Shown piece by piece: positions 1 to 13,396 of a stretch of DNA of 35,881 bases; the stretch's first letter is position 1; every line of letters starts with the position of its first letter. Source of the DNA: Syncephalis plumigaleata. Lineage: Eukaryota > Zoopagomycota > Zoopagomycetes > Zoopagales > Piptocephalidaceae. The translations under genes and the position numbers were made by a program. The notes below the pieces were generated by a model. That model ran no database searches and had not been told where the DNA came from. It worked only from the letters and a program-made list of their open reading frames with translations. The DNA lies in assembly GCA_025201365.1 (NCBI GenBank), contig JAIXMF010000122.1, positions 1-35,881 on the forward strand. The letters run 5' to 3'.

Positions 1-1424
1 GGTCGATTTCTTTTGGTATATTTCTTTTCGATTTCTTCCCATTATTCCAGTTCTTCTCATCCATCGCACTCTCTCGTTCTTATTAATTTCATCTTTCTCT
101 CATGTCCTGTGTCTTCTTAATTGTCTTTGCCAAAGGTCCATGGATGTTGTAGTTATTGTTGTAGTTATTGTTGTAGTTATTGTTGTTGTTGTTGTTGTTG
201 TTGTTGTTATGATACTATCAATTCCATGGACCAGTCCCGATTGATCTTTGCATGATAATGGTCGTATCATTTCATAGATGTCTATCTAGATATTATGATC
301 ATAGCTTATTCTAGTTCAATAGTACGCGTATGTGTTTGTGTCTACGCCGATCACATATCATCTATGATTTATTATCATGCGGATCAATCCTTATTATTGC
401 CGTTATTGCCGTTGTTGTCATTACCGTTGTCATGATTGCTGTTGCAGTTATTATACTCTACTCGTCGTATTACAATCATTTCTCTCTTTCTCTTTCTCTC
501 TCTCATTCCTCTCATTCCTCTGTTCAGGTCAGTTTCTTCATCTTTTCATCCATGTGCACATAGGAATGTGTTTACATGTTTGTTTATTTATTCAACACGT
601 AGCTACAATCCTCTGTGCAATGGATGAAAATATAGAAATACAACATACATACATATATGATGACTGCCATTATGTGACTGTGGCCATTCTACGCTGTCCT
701 ATTACAATTACTACTCATATCATCATCATCATCATCATCTGCTTCTTCTCATTCTTCTTCATATCTGTTCCTATTCTTTCCTTTGTAGATGACATTGTAA
801 CGATTTCCTTTCCATCGTTTATTATCATCTTCCATATGCGCTTTCTTGTCCGTTGTGCTCATGTGTATGTGTGTTTGTGCCTACTCACTACCGTATGCCT
901 CTAAACTTACTTGCATTCTTGTTGCTATCTCTTTATCACTTCTTCATCAATGCTCTCTTTCGTAGTACAATTGCACCAACTCATATCTCGATATTCATCC
1001 GCTCGTTCTCATTCGTTCTCATCCTTCATAGCTAATTCGTTTCTATTCTTGGCCTTGCACCTTTCATTCCGCGATAACTTTCAATAGCAATATTACCAGT
1101 AAAAGTAGGCAGTTTATTTGGTCTGGTATATAGATATAGATATAGATATAGATATAGCCAAGCATGTATTATTATTATTTATTAGTATCTGTAAATGATG
1201 TGCATATGTATATTATGTTGCTGTATCTTGGTTGTAATCAATATTAGTGGTAATCATACGATAACTAATCTATGTTTTGTAAATACTGGTAAATGAGTAA
1301 TCGTAGAAGAATGATTATAGTTGTTTTTAACGCCAATAGATAGAATTATAAAGACTAGTGTCGAGTAATACAGGTGCCATAGTAATGAAAAGTAATACGC
1401 CTAGTAGATGAACACCTAGTATCA
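1..1424. other. Intergenic region, pyrimidine-rich, no supported gene
   Basis: This stretch lies beyond the 3' end of RCE1. It is rich in TCT/CTT runs and simple repeats: a TTG-type trinucleotide run near 145-207, an ATC run near 719-740 and an ATATAG run near 1126-1157. The open frames here (for example 377-904 on the plus strand) are low-complexity, Cys/Tyr/Phe/Ser-rich translations of those repeats with no recognisable domain. I see no splice-joined coding potential. Confidence 0.6.
1126..1157. repeat. ATATAG hexanucleotide tandem repeat
   Basis: About five head-to-tail copies of the hexamer ATATAG/TATAGA lie in the intergenic region downstream of RCE1. This is a simple microsatellite; no function is implied. 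Confidence 0.85.
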
Positions 1425-2627
1425 CTAAATAACATCATCAGATTTTACTGTCTTATTTTCCTTGCTTAAAACAATCCACTCACGCCATTCCCAATGACCA
1501 TCCTCTGTGCGTAAACGACTACAATCTGGTAGACCCATAATATTACAGAAAGCATGGGATAGAATAGGACCTATAAGATGACCCGTACGTAGGAATAGCA
1601 ACATTACATAGGATCCAAATACTGTACAGTAAACTAGTTGGAAACCTAATGATTACAATTGTATTAGAATGATTGCACACATCTCATTATCTATTACAAT
1701 TATTACCAGTACGTGCCAATGCAATCTTAAGAGCATTCTTTTGTGTACGTGTACGAGCGTACATTTCCCAAGCATGATGTACATGAGCTAAATGTAAATC
1801 AATATCAATACAATAGTAACAAACTAGCTACGCTATAGTAATAACAATTACCAAGACCAAATATCCATGATGACATTAGTACAGTCGATGTTATAGAGAA
1901 ATTAGCATGCATAAATAGTGCACCTAAACAAGCACGGAATACGAATTCTTCACTTATTGGACCCTGATCACAAGTGAATTAATGATCAATATAGTATGTG
2001 TACGTGTATATGTACTTGTGCTATATCATTCAAATCCTTACCACAACATAATTACGTAAACGAATACGCCATCGATTAGAGTCAATGTAAATGGGACGTT
2101 CTACGGGATTGTTACGATCATCCCGGTAATCCTGCCAATGTACCACTAATGGTCCTAGAAATAGTAGCATAGTATGTAGTAATGGATATATTGTAACCAT
2201 TAACATTTTCTTTAAAGGTGCTAACCAATTCAATCCGTAAATGTGTAGTAATACATCCAGCTATAACGAATATTAGTATACTTGAAAGAATAATAACTAA
2301 TATTACTATACGCTTACTTACTTCAGCTACACTGGTACTAGTAGTGGAGGATTGCTGAACTGGAATAATCATGCGAGTGACAACACCGCGTCGTAGAAAT
2401 AGCCAGCCTAGCACGACTGCCACTAGTCCGCAACTAATAAACACCGCTCGTATTCGGTCCATAATCACTTGTGGATGATCACGATTCCAGTGGCAAGCCA
2501 CAAGTCTACGATTGCCAAGTGCGTAGAGTCCACCGACAAATACACTACCAATAGTAATACCGCCTAGTAGTGCCTCTGTTGTGGTAAAAGAAGCCACAGG
2601 TATGGATTCCATTATTACCGTCGACAT
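1425..2627 (-). CDS. RCE1: CAAX prenyl protease 2 (type II CAAX endopeptidase), five exons
   Basis: RCE1 is the ER membrane protease that removes the aaX tripeptide from prenylated CAAX proteins such as Ras and Rho. Exons, in transcript order: 2322-2627, 2042-2260, 1852-1963, 1707-1787, 1425-1645; the joined frame is 312 residues, close to the family size. The N-terminus has membrane segments and the SLYV-like stretch [12 protein letters not shown] followed by RDHP. Catalytic motifs are all present: [10 protein letters not shown] (E180, E181, R185), the FGLAHVHH motif (H214) and [16 protein letters not shown] (H270, N274), which match animal RCE1 closely. All introns start GTAA and end AG. 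The start at 2627 is the first Met of the open frame. It is divergently paired with GOS1, whose start is 238 bp away. Confidence 0.95.
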
Positions 2628-2865
2628 TATAACAAGTTCAACCGAGAACCGAGCTAATCTACTAGTGTATCGGCTGTCTCACTACTGTACTATCAAATGG
2701 AACAGAAAGCGATAGATAGAAAGATAGAGAGATAGAAAGAGCGAGAAAGGGAAAGCGGTAAGTCGTACGCTGAATAAAAACTATGACGATATTCAATGTG
2801 GCTTGTTTGCTTATTCAATTTTGTTTGCTTGTTTGCTATGACCTCACTCTTTTTTGCTTTGAACA

Positions 2866-3842
2866 ATGTCGTTTGCCAAGTATAAGAAACGCTGCTGGAC
2901 AACTGAACGTACACTTGTCGATCGTTTGGACTTGCTTCGCGAGGCAGCCACCACTGGTAAGGATACAGACCAGCTTGAACAAGAAACCGAATCACTATTG
3001 TCCGAGGTGGGTAGCTTGTCTTGAAATACGGTATCTCTCCTCTTATAAGCGTGTCCTTTATGATATTCAGTATGCACGTGCTATTGACGCACTTGAGAAA
3101 GCCCTTCATGAGGATGAACGAGCAGGCAAAGGAACTGCTAGTACGATTGCGTTCCGTACATCTTACTTGCAACGACAACAGGATACACTAAAAGAAACAC
3201 GCGCGACATTCACTTCCCTTAAGGTAGCTAAATAGTGGTATACCACCTGTAGTCGTGATAACTATTATTTATCGCATGCTAAATAGACAGCACGTCAACA
3301 AGCTGAACGTCAAGCCTTGATAGGCAGTGCATCCACATCTACAAAGTAAGTAATAGCAATGATAATCATTCCTGGTTACTTATCATTATTACTACTACTA
3401 TTATTTTATTCATTTGCAATATATGTATGACTAGACAATTCTCTAGTCAAACTGATTACTGGCTAGATGAACGAGGAAATATCGATCGATCCAATGATAT
3501 GACTGACACGCTCATCCAGTAAGCTAGTGGCAATAAGCGATAGATACTATCATAACACTAATGACTACTATCCTACTAGACATGCTTCAAATGTTCGTAT
3601 GGAGTTGGAAGAGCAACGAAATTCTATCTCTCGATCCACGGGCATTGTACGTACGCTTACACGTAAGTAAACTGTAACACTGCATTGATCATGATAGATT
3701 TATAACAATTCTATTAGAAACGGTACCTGGACTAAATGCAATCATTGGTAGAATTATGCGAAGACGTCGACGTGATATGCTTATTATGGTGGCCGTGATA
3801 TCTGTATGTTCCATTCTTCTCTTACTCTATATACAGCATTAG
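2866..3842 (+). CDS. GOS1: Golgi Qb-SNARE GOS1/GOSR1 (GS28), six exons
   Basis: This is a tail-anchored Qb-SNARE for ER-Golgi and intra-Golgi vesicle fusion. Exons: 2866-3006, 3071-3223, 3287-3345, 3435-3518, 3580-3662, 3718-3842; 214 residues, close to mammalian GOSR1. Family-diagnostic stretches are DTLKETRATFTSLK followed by ALIGS, the SNARE helix around LEEQRNSISRSTGIVRTL, and VPGLNAIIGRI with an RRRRRD basic patch directly before the C-terminal membrane segment (MLIMVAVISVCSILLLLY). The last residues YIQH resemble the YAFH end of the animal protein. The first donor (GTGGGT at 3007) is weak, but it is the only site that keeps phase into the next exon. A longer upstream open frame from 2783 is a shadow in another phase. 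Confidence 0.93.
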
Positions 3843-3979
3843 TAATAAATCATTTCTGTGTACTCTATCTACATGCAATGAGAGATAACATTGAATAGAG
3901 TAAATGTGTACAATTTATTATCATTTATCATCCCTAGAATGGCTACACTCATTCTTTTCCCTTTATTCCATCATAAAAT

Positions 3980-5919
3980 ATGTCTCATTCGTTGAATCCA
4001 CCAAAAGCACCAGGTGACGCGGCCAATGCCCACGTTCACTTGCATCCAGAGTTGCAGAAATGGGTATACAAGGATCTGAAGGATAATATCGAATATGAAT
4101 ATGACGAGGAGAAACGAGCCTGGTGAGTGGAGTGTATTATTACGACAAGCTTGATATTCTACACTTGTTAGTAGTATTCGTGACAACAACGACAATATTA
4201 ACATGTGGATCCCTTTAGGTTTCCAATGGTATTGTTCTATGACATTTATTCTATTTCTCTTCTTTGTAAAGTAACATTTGTATCTTCTTCCGGCATAAAT
4301 AGTGGAATGAGGCGTTGATTAACGCGCAACAGAGTATCTATGATAATTATCAGGTAGGCAGCAACCTCTGCTACTATTTAATGTTGCTGGCAAGGCGTAG
4401 AGTGGGAGAGACATATATATATCTATAAATATCTATCCATGAACTATGAAAGTAATGGCCAATGTACACAGCCTGATACCACGCCAGTCACTTCAAGTAA
4501 ACGGACCATTGACGCGGATGAGGAGGAGGGAAAGGAAGAAGAGAAATCAACTACTGCACCAGTAGTAGCATCCACATCGACATCATCAAATCAAAAGAAA
4601 AAGGTATTCTAGTTACATATTAATGCAGTCTATCAAATGCTTATACCATTCAATCAACGATATTGTTGTATCTTAATTGTGTGTAGCGACGTGGCAATCC
4701 AAAGAAACCACAAGATGAACCTATTGCTCGACCTGCCGGCAATGCCTCCATCTATGTTACAGGTCTACCGGTAGATGTTGACACCGAGGAATTGGCATCA
4801 TTCTTTAGCAAGTGTGGCATGTTAATGGATGACGTTAATACAGGTGAGTGATTGCATTAATACATGTCATGCTTAATGAATTGCTTGCTTGCTTGTTTAT
4901 TGATATCGTTCTTTTGTGTAGGACGGCCCAAAATTAAGATATATTGTGATTCGTATGGTAATCCAAAGGGAGATGCACTTATCACTTATTATCGACCAGA
5001 ATCAGTGGCATTGGCCATTCAACTGCTAGACGGTGTGGAATTACGCTTGGGTAAGCCCAATACAGTGATTCATATTCAAGAGGTAACTAGCTAGCTAGCA
5101 AGCAAGCAAGCAATAGAAGTAGTAACGAATAGAATGCATACTTATACTATTGACACGTAGGCGGTATTCAAGGAAAAGCCCAAGGATGAACAGAATTCAG
5201 AAACTAACAAAGAGAAGCCAAAAGTGGACAAGAAATTGGCGCAAAAGCATTTGAAACAAATGGAAAAGTAATGCATAACAGTAGTATACACGCGTGATGC
5301 CTTAAATACTTAACTAGTCGTATAATGTAGGAAATTAAATTGGCACGAAGCGATGGGCAAGGACAAGTCGTTACGATTTAAAAAGATTGTCGTTCTTAAG
5401 CATATGTTTACAACGGAGGAGATTGATGTAAGTAGCGCATTTGTAATAGGATTAACATGAAAATGATTCCTAATTATACGAATGTGTATTCAGGAGGATC
5501 CAACCTTACTCTTAGACTTGAAGATGGATATTCGAACAGAGGCAGAAAAGATCGGAGAAGTCACTAATGTTATTGTTTATGATGTAAGTATACATATACA
5601 CTCGTAGTATCAACGAGTATCTATGTGCTAATAACAAGTAGAAATCACCTGAAGGTGTTTGCTCGGTACGATTCAAGGAAGCGGAACATGCCGACAAGTG
5701 TGTCAAGGTAACACTAGTATCACTCTATTGCGTATTTATTATTCACTAATTCATATGGAAAAATATACACATTCGAATTAGCTAATGAATGGACGATATT
5801 TCGGAGGTCGTCAAGTGGAAGCGCATATTCATGATGGCAAGGAGAAATACGAGAAATCATCGGGCAAGGATGAAGAGGCAGCATCAGCTAGCTACGAGAA
5901 ATGGCTTACTGAGGAATAG
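3980..5919 (+). CDS. CUS2: Tat-SF1/CUS2-like U2 snRNP splicing factor, eleven exons
   Basis: HTATSF1/CUS2 binds U2 snRNP/SF3b and helps U2 fold before pre-spliceosome assembly. Exons: 3980-4122, 4219-4228, 4303-4353, 4472-4603, 4687-4843, 4922-5082, 5161-5267, 5331-5427, 5494-5583, 5642-5707, 5782-5919; 383 residues. The order is an N-terminal YEYDEEKRAWFP motif typical of the family, an acidic/Lys-rich linker, RRM1 (about residues 130-220, starting SIYVTGLPVDVD), a Lys-rich linker, and a C-terminal UHM-type RRM (about 270-365) carrying the RXF-type signature NGRYFGGRQVEAHIHDG. Exon 2 is only 10 nt and supplies the G of TGG plus FPM, completing the conserved AWFP motif; skipping it breaks the frame. 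The long acidic tail of the human protein is absent, as in fungal CUS2. Confidence 0.94.
4219..4228 (+). other. 10-nt microexon in CUS2/HTATSF1
   Basis: The exon GTTTCCAATG sits between an acceptor CCTTTAG and a donor GTATTG. It completes the Trp codon split by intron 1 and adds Phe-Pro-Met, giving the family motif AWFP. Joining exon 1 directly to the exon at 4303 would shift the frame. Confidence 0.85.
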
Positions 5920-6032
5920 AATAGCTTATAGTGATGATGAATATCATTTATTATTAGTATTGTTGTTGTTGTGATAACTATTATAATTATTTACACCATG
6001 AACACAAGTATCTATAAGAAACAGAGATGCCA

Positions 6033-6158
6033 TTAAGCAGCATTCTCGAAAAAGCTCTTCAACATGGCTTGTAGATTCTCCGGACTATACTTGACATACT
6101 TTGCGGCATTCTTGGTGAAATCCGACGTTTTATACCTGAATAAATAAACAATCAATCT

Positions 6159-6193
<35 letters not shown>

Positions 6194-8887
6194 CTCTTTT
6201 CACTTACTTATCGGCAAATCGAGAATACATAGGAATGAGAACTTGACCAATTTCTTGAATGATTTCTTGACGTAGATCCGGGTCAGGAATACTGTAACCA
6301 CGTTGATCACGATAGATCTGATCGAAGGCATCGTTAAAGTACTAGTTGTATCGAGTTAGTTACAAATGATGAATAATGAACATGTCTACAATACCTTGAA
6401 CTTCTCCTTAATCTGAGTCTTTTCCGCTCCACTAAGCGATCGTTTAACCTCGCCACCCTTAATATAAGTGACATCCATTAAAATACCAATAACTGGTTTC
6501 CAACTGGATAATATACAATTCACAATGATTAACATGATATTGCGTTTGTTATACCTTTCCTTGAATCGCTTACCTAGCCTGATACACTTCCCGTTGCTGT
6601 TTAACCAGTTGTTCGTATTTCTGTGCCTCTGATGGTCCCAACCAATTTTGGAAGGATGACTCGATCATTTTATAGATATATTGGTAGTTATTCATAAGGA
6701 AAATAGCACCTAATGTTCGTTTTCCATAGGAACGCGACAATTGTTCCAGCGATGCCGCTAATGTGTCAATAATATCCACTATATGAATGTGTATAAAATA
6801 CGAGTATCATCATATTTGACTAAGTCATCCTGTATAATACAATTGATTGATTGATTGCTAGCTAGCTAACTAGATCCACTTACAAACATAACTACCGACA
6901 ATACCCACGTTGGCCATATTCTTCGTATGTGTCTTGGTTTGTAGATTCCAATTACCACTACCGAGTGTAGTAAGCATTTGTTCAACTCGATCAGCGAACT
7001 CCAATAAACGTTTCAAGTTGTTTAAAGTCTAACAATAACCAGATATTCATGTCAATGAACAATGACATACTAATTGCTGTTGTTGCTATTACTTACCTCA
7101 GTGGTGAATTCATGCACTGTACCATCCTCAGCCAAAGGAGTAGGCTTATTGCCAGCAGCCTATTTATCACGAAAGGAAAAGGAAAGAACCAATTAATATA
7201 GGGTTACTTATTATTTCTAGATGAAAGTGTTCACTTACTCGAATACCTTCAAGGAATTCAGGAAAGAATGTAATAACACTGGCTCGAGCTGCTTTCTGTA
7301 ATTCGGCCACTTTTGATAGTTTCGATGTTCCCTGTTATGCCATCATTAGACAAACTATTACGGTATAGATCAATGTCAACGTATTCTATATGCTTACCTT
7401 GAAACATTTCTCAAAGGAAGATGACGATGACTCGAGTATATCGAGAATATCGAACAACATGAATACATTGTGGTGTAGACTACGTTGTGCGTTTCTAATA
7501 ATGGTGTCACCCGTAGCGACGTACATGTCAGTGACCGGTCCAATAGTATCATCAAGAATTGGATCCATATCAGCGTGTAGAATAACACGGGCTAGAATCT
7601 TACGCTCTGCCTATATGTATATACATATACAAATATCAGCAATGATATAACAAATTAATCTATCTATCATGATTACCTTTAACATTTTAATTAAACCTTC
7701 GGTAAACCCGATAAATGGACTCGAACCCTTTTGGTAGACACCACCTATTTTACCATCACCCATACCAGCTGATTGTGCCAACATTGTAAATGCTTTCTTA
7801 AGATAAGCCGATCGAACCTCGCTGTATATCTTGGTGTAATCGGTTTGATATTGAAACTCGGTCTCTGCACTGGACATGTATGTGCCAAGTGATGCTAGAC
7901 TATCCAGTACAGATGCAGGTACGGAATAATCACCTAAATGATCTATTAGTATGGATGGTTGTTGACTAGTGTCTCGTGTTATTGCTTACCATCAGCTTGT
8001 GCTGATGCATGACTGCATGACTGAAGTCGTTTACGGAATAGATCCTTAAGATGATGAAGCGATGCCTTCATGACTTGTGTCTGCATGTCATATCCAATAA
8101 GAATAATGATGAGTTACTTGATGTGGTGTAGCATTTCCATAGCTTACCGTTTGAGCTAGTACACGTTCACAGCATCGAAATTTACTATGTTGAAGTACTT
8201 CACATGCCTGCTTTACTCTAACATGCAAATATATCATCAATCAATGGTGTATATATATAATAATGCTTAACTACTAGATTACCTTGCAATCGATAATAAA
8301 TACTTGTCGAGATTACCATCAGTAGGTCTAATTGAATAGTTGACATCATCATGTTAATCAACTCATCTACTCGTGTTCAATCAATACTCATAATTACCCT
8401 CGTATAATAACAGCCTCTTCCTCACTTGCAATATCCATGTATTCAATGACTGTCTTCAACGATAATGCTTGTTGCTTTTGATCTATTCAATAGTAGTTAT
8501 TTAATCAGCTTGCTCTATCAATTGTAAAGTCATATACGACTAAATATATAGTAAGAGTACCTTCTTCCAAACGAGACATAGCCTGAGTCGACTCGTGTAT
8601 TGGTAGAATGGAGGACTCCAACGTACTTAGACGGTCATTAAGACGATCCAACATTGATACCTAGTTGTTAACAGTTAATGATGACTATGAACACGGCACA
8701 TTACTCATTATAAGCAACTTACCGACTTATTCGTTAGCGTGTCTAAACGTCGAAAACGAGCTTGTAATGTAGACAGTCGGTCATCATTATTGCTACTACC
8801 GTTATGAGTACTATTATTATTATTACTATTACTATTGGTGTTGTTACTACTGGTAAGGATACCAGCAGTATTGGATGATATTGCCAT
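6033..8887 (-). CDS. EXO70: Exocyst complex subunit EXO70, fifteen exons
   Basis: EXO70 is the exocyst subunit that binds PI(4,5)P2 and Rho GTPases to tether secretory vesicles to the plasma membrane. Exons in transcript order: 8723-8887, 8561-8660, 8398-8482, 8283-8327, 8148-8217, 7990-8080, 7677-7933, 7398-7610, 7239-7331, 7097-7159, 6884-7028, 6574-6778, 6395-6503, 6208-6341, 6033-6135; all phases agree and give 625 residues, typical for the family. An Asn-rich N-terminus is followed by coiled-coil helices. The Exo70 core includes the C-terminal run FLMNNYQYIYKMIE, a GEVKRSLSGAEKTQIKEKFK helix and the terminal KYVKYSPENLQAMLKSFFE, matching the conserved end. It converges on CUS2 (113 bp between stops) and diverges from METTL4, with 111 bp between start codons. 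Confidence 0.95.
6156..6192. repeat. ACT trinucleotide repeat inside EXO70 last intron
   Basis: About twelve copies of ACT (AGT on the coding strand) lie within the last EXO70 intron (6136-6207). They have no effect on the frame. Confidence 0.85.
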
Positions 8888-8998
8888 ATCGTGTATAGGT
8901 AAGATGAAGAAGAAAGATAGCGTATGTCCTTGACTAGAAGTGATTGATAGGCACCACCATTTGCTTTGAATTAATTTGTTAGTGTGTCAAAATGTAGC

Positions 8999-10540
<1,542 letters not shown>

Positions 10541-11016
10541 ATTATATCAAATTATATGAAATAAATTGAAATACTTTATTTATAATTGTATCGGAGTTTT
10601 GAGTTACATCGTCAAGATCATCATCGATCTTGTCTCATTTCTACGATCACAATTGATGTATTCAATATATATGTATACATACCACTAGTCTACTTGTACT
10701 AAATGATTGATAATGAATTAGTTGTATATGAATCTACTTGAATATCTCTTTGTCTAGTATAGATTAGGTGTGGTATGCTTGTTTCTGAATGATCACGGGT
10801 AACTTCGGATCTTATTTCGTGTTTTGCCCTCCTATTCTTTAATAGCTATTTTTCTTTTTGCATCGTTTAGCAAATCTATTTATACCTCCGACCCAACTGC
10901 CACGTGCCTGCAGGGCAACCGCGTGCAGCTTACTTTTATCGCTTCGCTTCTCTGTACGCATCACCCACCGCTTCTTTGATCTTTTTCCCGTTTAATTCTC
11001 GTCCTACACTCTAATC
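10541..11016. other. Intergenic region with METTL4 3' end and AGC1 promoter
   Basis: The left part is AT-rich (METTL4 3' flank, with AATAAA-like AAATAAATTG soon after the stop). The right part, 10880-11016, is locally GC-richer and pyrimidine-rich and precedes AGC1. No additional gene is visible. Confidence 0.5.
10878..10906 (+). promoter_or_regulatory. Possible AGC1 core promoter: TATA-like site and CACGTG E-box
   Basis: A TTTATACC TATA-like element near 10879-10886 and a palindromic CACGTG E-box at 10901-10906 lie 110-140 bp upstream of the AGC1 start codon. CACGTG is bound by bHLH factors in fungi and animals; its use here is inferred from position only. Confidence 0.35.
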
Positions 11017-13329
11017 ATGTCAGCTTCTGCTAGTACGGCGACTTCAGAGGCCACCCTAGCCACGGCTAATCGGGCAGCTACCAGTGACACTGCTCCTAAA
11101 ACCACACCTACTGCCACGCTAGGACTAGCAATGACTAGTCGTATGAGTGATGAGGAACTACAACGCTACCATGTTATATTTCATCGTTATGCCACACCTC
11201 ATACGGATGGCGAGCTGTATCTAGATGCCGACAGCTTCCTCGTTTGTATGGACCAACTGGTGGCGGGCGGTATTGGGGGACCACCGGTCGACGAAGCAGA
11301 AGCTGCGCAGGATATGATGGCCACGCGTCCAGTACGACTGAGCGAGGAGCATTGCCGTCTATTGTTCGACACGGCCGATCGACGACGACAGAATCGGGTT
11401 AGTCTAGACGATTTCATTGCATTCCAAAAGATTATCAGTCGTCCCGATGCCGAGTATCAGCTGGCCTATCGTGTATTCGATCCTGAAGGTTCGGGTAGGA
11501 TTAAGATGGAGCGTTTCCGCTACCTACTACGTAATGGTCTTCAAGCCGATTCGCCGCCATTCGATCCCGATTGCGACTGGCTTCGACTATACGATCATGC
11601 CGGCGTGAAAGGCGATGGACGCGACTGGTGGACGTACGCGGAGTTCGCCCAATTATTACGCGGGTTGCCGGGTGAACGGCTCCGCCAAGCGTTTCGTCAC
11701 TACGACACGGCCGGCATCGGTTACATATCACCGGAGGCATTCCGTGATATGGTAGCCTCGTTGGCACGACATAGATTATCGGCCTATGTGCTCAATAATA
11801 TCACCGGATTGTGCTCGGATATAGAATTTGAACGGGAGTCGGGTATGGCGGATGAACCATTAGATGCATCTGGCGAACCCAGTACCGTGCGTGGACGTGT
11901 CAATTATGCAACTATTCGCGCGTTTTACAACGTGGTGCGTCAACTCGACAGTATAGAATCGGTTATCCGTGTGGCATCACGTCATAGTCACGACGGACGT
12001 ATAGATAGAATGGATTTCGCAGAAGCTGCCGCTAAACTGGGTCGATCGGCCATGTTCTCCCCTCTTGAAGTGAACATCATCTTTCATTTCGTTAAGCTCG
12101 AACATCCCGGCACCAATCGATTCCTACCGCGAGACTTTCGTCTATTGATCGATCCTGGATGGCGGGCACCTCCCCAGGACGAGGGTCAACTGGATGATGA
12201 TAATAAAATACCCGAGAAGAAAACAGCGAGTATAGCGGCTAATTTTGGTTTAGAGGCTGCACGTCAAGCTTATAGCTTTGTACTCGGTGCGATTGGTGGT
12301 GCTGTCGGTGCAACCGTCGTCTATCCGATTGATCTTGTCAAGACACGTATGCAGAATCAACGCTCTGCCGTGGTGGGCGAACTACGCTACCGAAATAGTA
12401 TGGACTGCTTCCGTCAAGTCATCCGTAATGAGGGTGTGCTCGGTTTATACGGCGGTCTTGGCCCGCAACTCGTAGGCGTGGCACCGGAGAAAGCGATTAA
12501 ACTAGTGATGAACGATTTCGTACGTAGCATGTTCAAGGATCCACGCACCGGTGAACTTAAGATATGGCATGAGATCGCGGCTGGTTGCGCGGCCGGTGGC
12601 AGTCAAGTCATCTTCACCAATCCATTGGAGATTGTCAAGATTCGCTTGCAAATCCAAGGTGAAATGGCCAAGGTAACGAATGTACCAAAACGATCGGCCG
12701 TACACATTGTCAAGGAACTCGGCTTGCTAGGTCTGTACAAAGGTGCCGGTGCATGTCTACTACGTGATATTCCATTCTCGGGCATCTACTTTACCGCGTA
12801 TGCTCATCTAAAGAAGGATCTATTCCACGAAGGACGTAACAACAAACGCTTGAGCATTTGGGAGTTGTTGTCGGCCGGTGCCATTGCCGGTATGCCTGCC
12901 GCCTACTTGACCACGCCGGCCGATGTTATTAAAACCCGCTTGCAAGTGGAGGCACGCCAGGGTCAAACGCAATACACGGGCATTGCAGATGCTGCACGTA
13001 AGATTTATCGCGAAGAAGGGTTCCGCGCTTTCTTCAAGGGTGGACCGGCACGTGTACTTCGTTCATCGCCTCAATTCGGTACGACATTGATGGTGTACGA
13101 GTTATTGCAGAACTGGCTACCATTCTCGCAGATTGAAAATACACTTGGTTGGGGTGCCGTTGGAGCAGAAGTGAAGCGTGAACGCGAGCGTACAAGTATC
13201 GAGAAGATTGCCGATGTTAATCTACGACGAACACGACGTGCACTTCGTCTTTTACAGGATCTTGACTTCCGCTTCGGCGTTTTATCACCTAGTGTGGCAA
13301 ATGCCGCGGTGTCTGCTCACGTTAAATGA
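11017..13329 (+). CDS. AGC1: Calcium-binding mitochondrial aspartate/glutamate carrier (Aralar/AGC1), single exon
   Basis: This inner-membrane carrier exchanges mitochondrial aspartate for cytosolic glutamate plus a proton in the malate-aspartate shuttle. The 770-residue frame has a Ser/Thr/Ala-rich start, an EF-hand-type regulatory region (about residues 45-390, with loops such as DPEGSGRIKMERF near 152 and DTAGIGYISPEAF), then three mitochondrial carrier repeats with signatures PIDLVKTRMQNQR (P437), NPLEIVKIRLQ (P536) and PADVIKTRLQ (P634), about 98 residues apart as expected, and a C-terminal helix. The triplet residues match Aralar/citrin rather than the shorter ATP-Mg carriers. It has no intron, whereas the neighbours average more than five per kb of coding sequence, and its codons are visibly GC-richer. 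Confidence 0.96.
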   Translation: MSASASTATSEATLATANRAATSDTAPKTTPTATLGLAMTSRMSDEELQRYHVIFHRYATPHTDGELYLDADSFLVCMDQLVAGGIGGPPVDEAEAAQDMMATRPVRLSEEHCRLLFDTADRRRQNRVSLDDFIAFQKIISRPDAEYQLAYRVFDPEGSGRIKMERFRYLLRNGLQADSPPFDPDCDWLRLYDHAGVKGDGRDWWTYAEFAQLLRGLPGERLRQAFRHYDTAGIGYISPEAFRDMVASLARHRLSAYVLNNITGLCSDIEFERESGMADEPLDASGEPSTVRGRVNYATIRAFYNVVRQLDSIESVIRVASRHSHDGRIDRMDFAEAAAKLGRSAMFSPLEVNIIFHFVKLEHPGTNRFLPRDFRLLIDPGWRAPPQDEGQLDDDNKIPEKKTASIAANFGLEAARQAYSFVLGAIGGAVGATVVYPIDLVKTRMQNQRSAVVGELRYRNSMDCFRQVIRNEGVLGLYGGLGPQLVGVAPEKAIKLVMNDFVRSMFKDPRTGELKIWHEIAAGCAAGGSQVIFTNPLEIVKIRLQIQGEMAKVTNVPKRSAVHIVKELGLLGLYKGAGACLLRDIPFSGIYFTAYAHLKKDLFHEGRNNKRLSIWELLSAGAIAGMPAAYLTTPADVIKTRLQVEARQGQTQYTGIADAARKIYREEGFRAFFKGGPARVLRSSPQFGTTLMVYELLQNWLPFSQIENTLGWGAVGAEVKRERERTSIEKIADVNLRRTRRALRLLQDLDFRFGVLSPSVANAAVSAHVK

Positions 13330-13363
13330 ACACTATCTTATTCACATTAATATTCTATTTCCC

Positions 13364-13396
<33 letters not shown>

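Noticed and set aside
377-904. 175-residue plus-strand open frame
   Set aside because: It is a low-complexity Cys/Tyr/Phe/Ser-rich translation of TCT/ATC repeats with no homology and no regulatory context.
2693-3178. 161-residue minus-strand open frame antisense to GOS1
   Set aside because: It is a shadow of the GOS1 exons and their intron; the GOS1 frame explains the region fully.
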